From Immundisolibacterales bacterium (GTDB lineage: Bacteria; Pseudomonadota; Gammaproteobacteria; HK1), in NCBI GenBank assembly GCA_026712715.1, contig JAPOPW010000013.1, positions 38,209-102,208 on the forward strand: a stretch of 64,000 nt of DNA. Direction: 5' to 3'. Positions within the stretch are counted from its first letter, which is position 1; each line of letters starts with the position of its first letter. Below the pieces are notes generated by a model. It saw only the letters and a program-made list of their open reading frames with translations. It was not told where the DNA came from and searched no databases. Positions 59,569 to 64,000 of the stretch are shown one piece after another. The translations under genes were made by a program, and so were the position numbers.

Positions 59569-59850
59569 CTAAAGGAACTTGACGGACGCGACGAAGATGC
59601 CGGTGTTCGCGATCACGATGTCGAGGGCGACGGTGGGCATGTCGGGCCTGAGGTTGAAGATCTCCATGAAGCTGAACGTGTGGTCGCCGCCGCGAGCCGG
59701 GACCTTGACACAATCGGAAACCACCCGCAACGGCGCTTTCGCCCGATGGCCGTCGGCCGCTCGGCCGGACGATGCAGGTTCGGCGGAGCGGCTGGGCACG
59801 CGAGCGTCGGGAGCGGTAGGATTGCCTCGGAAAGGTGGTACCGGCGGCAC
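59569..59850 (-). CDS. hypothetical small protein
   Basis: An open frame of 93 residues lies just upstream of the acyl-CoA ligase gene on the same strand. The last 45 residues look protein-like, with MEIFNLRPDMPTVALD and a hydrophobic end (IVIANTGIFVASVKFL), while the first half is Ala/Pro/Arg-rich. A shorter version from Met62 near 59667 is possible. I do not recognise it and it may not be real. Confidence 0.3.
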   Translation of the reverse strand: MPPVPPFRGNPTAPDARVPSRSAEPASSGRAADGHRAKAPLRVVSDCVKVPARGGDHTFSFMEIFNLRPDMPTVALDIVIANTGIFVASVKFL

Positions 59851-59861
59851 GGGAGCGGGAG

Positions 59862-61079
59862 ATGGACCGACGTCGATTCCTCGGGGTGGGAGCCGGGCTC
59901 ACGGCCGGGTTCGCGGGGCTCGGACCGGCGGCGGGCGCGACCGAGGCGCCCCGCATCCGGAGCTACGTCACCCTCGGGCGAACCGGTCTCCAGGTCTCGG
60001 ACATTTCGTTCGGCTCGAGCCGCTCCTCCGACCCGGACCTCGTCCGCCACGCGGTGGAGCGGGGGGTCACGTACTTCGACACCGCCGAAAGCTACCGCGG
60101 GGGCCGGGCGGAGGAGGCGATCGGCGAGGCGCTCGCGGGCCGGCGCGACCGCTTCGTCATCGCGTCGAAGCACAAGGCGTGGAGCGGCGAGACCCGCAAG
60201 TCCATGGCGTCCGCCCTCGAAGGGTCGCTGCGGCGGCTTCGAACCGACTACGTAGACATCTACTACAACCACGCGGTGAACGACGTCCGGAGGTTGCAGA
60301 ACCCCGAGTGGCGTGAGTTCACGGAACGGGCGGTACGCGACGGCAAGATCCGCCACCGCGGGGTGTCCGGGCACGGCAGCGCGCTTGCCGAATGCCTCGA
60401 CCACGCGCTCGACCACGACCTCGCCGACGTGATCCTCGCCGCCTACAACTTCGCCGAGGACGCGAGCTTCTTGGAGAAGATGCGCGCCCGCTTTCATTTC
60501 GTCGCCCCGCAGACCGGGCTCGCGCGGGTGCTCGAGCGGGCGAGCGCCAAGGGGGTCGGGGTGCTCGCCATGAAGACCCTGATGGGCGCACGCCTCAACG
60601 ACATGCGTCCCTACGAGACCGGCGGCGCGACCTTCGCGCAGGCTGCGTTCCGGTGGGTGCTGTCGAGTCCGCACGTCGACGGACTGCTCGTCTCCATGAC
60701 GGACACCGCGGCCATCGACGAGTACGTCGCCGCCTCCGGGGGCGGAGAGGTCTCCGGGGCCGAACTGTCCCTGCTCGGGCGCTACGCCGAGCGGCAGGGT
60801 TCCCGTTACTGCCGTCACGGCTGCGGTGCCTGTGGCGAGAGCTGCCCGTCCGGGGTCGAGATCGCCGAGGTGCTTCGCACCCGGATGTACGAGGTCGACT
60901 ACCGCGATCCGCTGCTCGCTCGCATGGATTACGCCGCCCTCGGTCCGCACGACGCTTCCGCCTGCCTGACCTGCGACGGAACGCCGTGCCTCGGCGCGTG
61001 TCCGGCCGGCATTCCCGTCCCCTCGTTCACCCGGGACGCCGCGCTTCGGCTCGGTGGAGCTGGTCCGGCAATCGCGTGA
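59862..61079 (+). CDS. Tat-exported aldo/keto reductase with C-terminal two-cluster Fe-S region
   Basis: The 405-residue protein begins MDRRRFLGVGAGLTAG, a twin-arginine signal (RRRFLG). The aldo/keto reductase barrel has the Asp-Tyr pair in FDTAESY, Lys in IASKHK and His in YYNHAV. A C-terminal extension holds CRHGCGACGESCP and CLTCDGTPCLGACP, like two [4Fe-4S] ligand sets, with about 75 residues beyond the barrel. Family relatives are reductases of unknown substrate. Start 59862 has GGGAG upstream. It overlaps the next membrane protein gene by GTGA. Confidence 0.9.
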   Translation: MDRRRFLGVGAGLTAGFAGLGPAAGATEAPRIRSYVTLGRTGLQVSDISFGSSRSSDPDLVRHAVERGVTYFDTAESYRGGRAEEAIGEALAGRRDRFVIASKHKAWSGETRKSMASALEGSLRRLRTDYVDIYYNHAVNDVRRLQNPEWREFTERAVRDGKIRHRGVSGHGSALAECLDHALDHDLADVILAAYNFAEDASFLEKMRARFHFVAPQTGLARVLERASAKGVGVLAMKTLMGARLNDMRPYETGGATFAQAAFRWVLSSPHVDGLLVSMTDTAAIDEYVAASGGGEVSGAELSLLGRYAERQGSRYCRHGCGACGESCPSGVEIAEVLRTRMYEVDYRDPLLARMDYAALGPHDASACLTCDGTPCLGACPAGIPVPSFTRDAALRLGGAGPAIA

Positions 61080-61510
61080 ACGTCTTTCTCGCCCACTTCC
61101 TATTCGTACTCGCCGCCTGGACGGTGGTCATCAAGTACCTGTTCCCCGTCGCCTACGCGATCGCGCACGGGCTCCCGCCCGCGACCCACGTGTACCTCGA
61201 CTTCTGGCCCGTGGCGCACGTGTGGCTCGGCTGGGCGCTGCTCGCCCGTCCGCGCTTCACCTATCTCCTCGCTCTCGCCGTCTCCCTCCTCGAGATCGGG
61301 ATCGTGACGACGAAGTTCACGCTCTTCCTGCTGGCGCCCGAATGGACGATCTGGACCACCAACTGGTTCGTCAACAAGCTGTTCGTGCTCTCCTGCTTCG
61401 TCCTGATGCTCGCGCACCTGCTCGTGCGTCGAAACGACTACGCGCCGCACGTCGCCCTGGCGCGGGGCCGGAAGGAAGCCGGCGCCGTCGTGAGGTCCGG
61501 GGACCGTTGA
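61076..61510 (+). CDS. small multi-spanning membrane protein
   Basis: The 144-residue protein has four hydrophobic segments, beginning MNVFLAHFLFVLAAWTVVIKYLF and continuing HVYLDFWPVAHVWLGWALL and then LLALAVSLLEIGIV. The GTG start at 61076 overlaps the Fe-S aldo/keto reductase stop by 4 nt, so it is probably its membrane partner, for example an anchor or quinone-linked electron donor. No conserved haem or Cys ligands are obvious. I do not recognise the family. Confidence 0.75.
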   Translation: MNVFLAHFLFVLAAWTVVIKYLFPVAYAIAHGLPPATHVYLDFWPVAHVWLGWALLARPRFTYLLALAVSLLEIGIVTTKFTLFLLAPEWTIWTTNWFVNKLFVLSCFVLMLAHLLVRRNDYAPHVALARGRKEAGAVVRSGDR

Positions 61511-61698
61511 TCGTACGGAAGGTGTCCGTCTCCCCGTTTTCCCCGGCGGTCGGGCGACGGAAATCCGTTCGGTCGCGGGGGCTTCGGGTCGAGGTCGAGG
61601 ATCGGGGCCGGTCGACGGAAAAGCGAGGCAGTCCTGGCAGGTGCCGGCGCCGTGCCGGTGGCGCGAGCTCCGCTTCTCGCCGGCGACGGTAGAATGCG

Positions 61699-62115
61699 TC
61701 AGCCGTTCCGAGTCCCCGGCGGGTCCCGCAGGAGCGCGCCAAGCCTCTTTTCGGTTTCAGCCCGAATGTCTTCCGCGTCGCTCTGCAATTCGGACACCGC
61801 TTCGTCCTGGTAGCGTTTCGCGATGTCGCGCGCCTTATCCTGCAGCCGGCCGAGCTCGTTCGAGGCTTCGGCGAAGACCTCGGAGAGCTCGCTCGCCGCT
61901 CTCCGCGCGGTGGTGCCTCCCGGGGAGCGAGGAGGGCCGATGTAGATTTCGAGGTCCAGCGCGGAGGCCAGTCTCGACACCTGTTCGTAGGTCAGGCCGC
62001 GGTGCCCGCGTTCGATTCGACTGATTGCCGGCGCATCCATGCCCACCCGCTCGCCGAGCTGGCGTTGGGTAAGGCCCATCTCGCCCCGCCGCCGTCTGAT
62101 CCGCTCCCCCAACAT
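61699..62115 (-). CDS. XRE-family HTH regulator with coiled-coil tail
   Basis: The 138-residue protein starts with a Cro/C1-type HTH (about residues 1-55: MGLTQRQLGERVGMDAPAIS, then IERGHRGLTYEQV) and continues in a long charged helix (about 80-130) rich in Ala, Glu and Arg that may dimerise. The ATG is at 62115. It is divergent from the small HTH gene at 62217, with three operator-like repeats between them, so it probably represses both promoters. Confidence 0.85.
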   Translation of the reverse strand: MLGERIRRRRGEMGLTQRQLGERVGMDAPAISRIERGHRGLTYEQVSRLASALDLEIYIGPPRSPGGTTARRAASELSEVFAEASNELGRLQDKARDIAKRYQDEAVSELQSDAEDIRAETEKRLGALLRDPPGTRNG

Positions 62116-62124
62116 GGGTCAATA

Positions 62125-62201
62125 TTGCCAAACAGGCAACGAATCGGCAAATTTTTGCTTGATAAGCAATGGCAAATGCAGCAAACTTGCACAACGGACA
62201 A
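62125..62201. promoter_or_regulatory. three spaced TTGC-N7-GCAA operator-like sites between divergent HTH genes
   Basis: Two perfect 15-bp sites, TTGCCAAACAGGCAA (62125-62139) and TTGCTTGATAAGCAA (62155-62169), share the pattern TTGC-N7-GCAA and start 30 bp apart. A third, TTGCACAACGGACAA (62187-62201), starts 32 bp after the second and differs by one base in the second half-site. Thirty bp is about three helical turns. The region is AT-rich and lies between the XRE gene (ending its upstream at 62116) and the small HTH gene. It looks like a regulator-binding array. Confidence 0.75.
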
Positions 62202-62216
62202 GTCTGGAGGGGCGGG

Positions 62217-62435
62217 ATGCCTTTATCTGAATGGATCCGAGAGGAAGGCTGCACGCAGCGCGCGGTAGCGCGGCGCTTCGGCGTATCCCCCTCGACGTTG
62301 AGTCGACTGTTGCGGGGCGAACGGTCCCCGAGCGCATCGCTGATGCGGCGCGTGTTCGAAGTGACCGATGGCAAGGTGACGCCGACCGATCTCGTTGTCA
62401 TTCCAATCGATCCGCCCGAGAATCGGGCCGCGTAG
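62217..62435 (+). CDS. small HTH DNA-binding protein (Cro/YdaS-like)
   Basis: The 72-residue protein is mostly one helix-turn-helix: EGCTQRAVARRFGVSPSTLS, then RLLRGERSPSASLMRRVFEV. It resembles YdaS/Cro-type proteins that control switches in mobile elements. ATG 62217 has GGAGG eight nt upstream; an in-frame ATG at 62169, within the second operator site, would add 16 residues. With the XRE gene it forms a divergent pair around the operator-like repeats. Confidence 0.78.
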   Translation: MPLSEWIREEGCTQRAVARRFGVSPSTLSRLLRGERSPSASLMRRVFEVTDGKVTPTDLVVIPIDPPENRAA

Positions 62436-62519
62436 GCGCGCCGGGGGTATTTCCGCGTAGCGCAATTGACTCTCCGCGCGACGGCCACTTCGCGCATGTC
62501 TTGCCGCGATGCGGGTCGG

Positions 62520-62930
62520 GTGCAATGCGACGCACCCGGGAGTCGGCGGCCATCGAGTGAAGGCGAAAAGACTCGGGATGCCCGGATCAGCGCCATCCTG
62601 AATTCCGCGGCATCGCGTCTGTGGCGCGTCATGATCGTCACCGGCGGAGCGACCCTCGATTCGCTCTCCGTCCAGGCCTCGGTCCCCGATCGGACGTGCC
62701 GGTCCCTCCTCGACTGCTGGAACGAGGCGGGTCTCGCGAGCGTGCACGGAGCAGGGAGCGCCCGTACGGCCGAGCTCACCACCCCGCGCGTCACACCCCC
62801 CGTGATCACCCGAAATGGCGACGGCTCCGTCACCTGCGTCTCCTGCCCGGACGAGAGCCACGTCACCGTCATTCAGCCCGGGTCCGGCGGGACGCGGTAC
62901 GTCTTCACGAAGAGGAAGCCGGGACGATGA
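62520..62930 (+). CDS. hypothetical protein with possible winged-helix region
   Basis: About 136 residues with a region RDARISAILNSAASRLWRVMIVTGGATLDSLSVQASVPDRTC split by normal spacing that reads like a helical DNA-binding module, followed by CVSCPDESHVTVIQPGSG. It follows the small HTH gene in the same direction. The start at GTG 62520 is a guess; the frame stays open back to about 62466. I do not recognise the family, and part of the frame may be chance in this GC-rich DNA. Confidence 0.4.
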   Translation: MQCDAPGSRRPSSEGEKTRDARISAILNSAASRLWRVMIVTGGATLDSLSVQASVPDRTCRSLLDCWNEAGLASVHGAGSARTAELTTPRVTPPVITRNGDGSVTCVSCPDESHVTVIQPGSGGTRYVFTKRKPGR

Positions 62931-62957
62931 GGGAGCGTTGTCCCCACCGCCGGGCGG

Positions 62958-64000
62958 TCACGCCCCGGAGGCGGCATCCCGGAGCGCGTCGGGGGTGAGC
63001 GGCAAGTGTCGGGCGCGGACCCCGGCAGCGTCGAATACCGCGTTGGCGATGGCCGCCCCGGCGGGACCGCAGGAGGCTTCGCCCGCTCCGAGGAAAGGCT
63101 CCCCGGGCCGATCGAGCAGCACCGTATCGATCTCCGGAATCGCGTCGAAACGGAGGATGGGATAGGTCTCCCAGTCGCGGCTGACGATGCCGTCGCGGTT
63201 CCATGCGACCGCCTCGAGCAAGGTCCAGCTCGCAGCCTGGACGAAGCCCCCCTCGAGCTGGGACGAGAGCCCGTCGGGGTCCACGATCTCCCCGGCGTCG
63301 GCCGCGATGACCGCCCGTCGCAGGTCCACCCTTGCATCGTCGCCCACGGCGAGCTCCACCACGACCGCGCAGTAGCTCTTGCGGTTCTTGTAGCGGGCCA
63401 CCGCGATCCCGCGGCCGATTCCGTTCCCCGCGCCGGCCGGCCGCTCGGACCACCCGAAGCGCTCGGCGGCCGTGTCGAGCACCGCGCGCGTGCGTGCGTC
63501 GTCGAGGTGCCGCCGGCGGTACTCGAGCGGATCGGCCCCCGCTGCGTGCGCCAGCTCGTCCATGAAGGACTCGGCCGCGAAGACGTTGGCATAGGCGCCG
63601 AGGGTGCGAAGCGCGGAGACCCGCAGCGGAAGGTCGTGGACGAGATGCTTGACGATGCGGGTCTCGCGGAAGGCGTAGGGCGGGGTCGCGTTTCGATGGA
63701 TCCCGCCGTTCACGGTGAGATTCGGTTCTCGAGCCGGCGGCGGCGCCGCATCCGCGAGGTAGCGCGTGGAGACGAACCGTCCCGCCCGGGGCTCGGAGGT
63801 GCGAGGGGGTGGGCGCATGACGTGCGTGTCGCTGTAGGTATCGTGCGACCTGGGGAGCACGCCTTCACGATCGCTGCGGGGTTGGGAGGTGCGAGGGGGT
63901 TGGCGCATGACGTGCGTGTCGCTGTAGGTATCGTGCGACCTGGGGAGCACGCCTTCACGATCGCTGCGGGGTTGGGAGGTGCGAGGGGGTTGGCGCATGA
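62958..64000 (-). CDS. molybdenum hydroxylase large subunit (IorB/XDH-like), 5' partial, with tandem-repeat insertion
   Basis: This is the C-terminal portion of a xanthine-oxidase-family molybdopterin subunit, open through the right window edge. Recognisable parts are NGGIHRNATPPYAFRETRIV, ALRTLGAYANVFAAESFMDELAHAAG, GGFVQAASWTLLEAV, and the catalytic Glu near FLGAGEASCGPAGAAIANAV. Just before this, the protein carries at least two identical 30-residue copies beginning MRQPPRTSQPRSDREGVLP and a third, variant end (MRPPPRTSEPR). In a normal protein only one such segment would be expected. The 5' part is missing from the window. Confidence 0.85.
   Translation of the reverse strand, partial: MRQPPRTSQPRSDREGVLPRSHDTYSDTHVMRQPPRTSQPRSDREGVLPRSHDTYSDTHVMRPPPRTSEPRAGRFVSTRYLADAAPPPAREPNLTVNGGIHRNATPPYAFRETRIVKHLVHDLPLRVSALRTLGAYANVFAAESFMDELAHAAGADPLEYRRRHLDDARTRAVLDTAAERFGWSERPAGAGNGIGRGIAVARYKNRKSYCAVVVELAVGDDARVDLRRAVIAADAGEIVDPDGLSSQLEGGFVQAASWTLLEAVAWNRDGIVSRDWETYPILRFDAIPEIDTVLLDRPGEPFLGAGEASCGPAGAAIANAVFDAAGVRARHLPLTPDALRDAASGA
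63811..64000. repeat. tandem 90-bp in-frame repeat at the right edge
   Basis: Bases 63811-63900 and 63901-63990 are two copies of a 90-bp unit that differ only at their first base (G at 63811, T at 63901); 63991-64000 begins a third. The preceding 20 or so bases at 63791-63810 are a degenerate copy of the unit's end. The unit is a whole number of codons and encodes 30 residues. Near-identical copies suggest a very recent duplication or an assembly artefact at a contig end. Confidence 0.85.

Noticed and set aside
61699..62930. A prophage or integrated element.
   Set aside because: The regulator/operator layout is phage-like, but no integrase, terminase, capsid, tail gene or attachment repeat is visible in the window.
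63791..64000. CRISPR array.
   Set aside because: The 90-bp unit has no spacers between copies and is translated in frame as part of an enzyme.

Overview
The window is 64 kb of very GC-rich DNA (clearly well above 60% by eye) and reads as chromosome of a high-GC gammaproteobacterium. The main evidence is the run leuB, fimV-like, truA, trpF, trpB, trpA, accD, folC, dedD-like, cvpA, purF at 2.9-13.6 kb, a conserved order in Gammaproteobacteria, plus a DapD-type lysine pathway and QueG. I saw no rRNA, tRNA, CRISPR array, insertion sequence or phage structural gene. Both window ends cut genes.

Layout. 0-2.6 kb: the 3' end of a Gfo/Idh/MocA oxidoreductase converges on a queG-dapD pair. 2.9-15.7 kb: the housekeeping block (leucine, tryptophan, tRNA pseudouridine, fatty-acid, folate and purine genes, often overlapping by 4 nt), then a class I fumarase and msrB. 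15.7-19.3 kb: a secreted SUMF1-fold protein faces a three-gene unit (alpha/beta hydrolase, TIGR04076-like protein, aldo/keto reductase). 19.5-24.5 kb: a first branched-chain-amino-acid-type ABC transporter, with its binding protein divergent from livG-livF-livH-livM. 24.5-31.1 kb: a minus-strand SUF iron-sulfur operon, sufB-sufC-sufD-sufS-sufU-sufT-Rieske ferredoxin, behind a strong sigma70-type promoter. 31.4-42.1 kb: a TPR protein, an active-site-deficient SDR, an orphan dual-ATPase ABC protein, and a dispersed polar-amino-acid uptake system mixed with an enolase-superfamily enzyme, a Fic protein and a DadA-like FAD oxidoreductase. 42.1-46.8 kb: a second complete Liv transporter, livK-H-M-G-F, on the minus strand. 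47-59.5 kb: a catabolic region with an LLM flavin monooxygenase, a PuuE-like deacetylase, a three-subunit molybdenum hydroxylase, a cupin, an SDR, a VapBC pair, a cyclase-family hydrolase, an MDR reductase, a thioesterase and an acyl-CoA ligase. 59.8-61.5 kb: a Tat-exported aldo/keto reductase with a C-terminal two-cluster ferredoxin-like region and a small membrane partner. 61.7-62.9 kb: two divergent HTH genes around three operator-like repeats. 62.96-64 kb: a second molybdenum hydroxylase large subunit, 5' truncated, carrying a 90-bp in-frame tandem repeat that runs off the window.

How it fits together. The left third is core metabolism. The right two thirds suggest a heterotroph that scavenges amino-acid-like or other small organic solutes: two Liv-type importers, one polar amino acid importer, a DadA-like oxidase, a dipeptide-epimerase/hydroxyproline-dehydratase-like enolase, two molybdenum hydroxylases and several SDR, AKR and MDR reductases. 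Fe-S-dependent enzymes (fumarase, QueG, CoxS, Rieske protein, AKR) are plentiful beside the SUF assembly operon. The parts least explained by textbook gene content are the HTH pair with spaced TTGC-N7-GCAA sites, the identical 90-bp repeats at the right edge, the Fic gene in an AT-rich pocket within an amino-acid transport cluster, and the Tat-AKR/membrane-protein pair.
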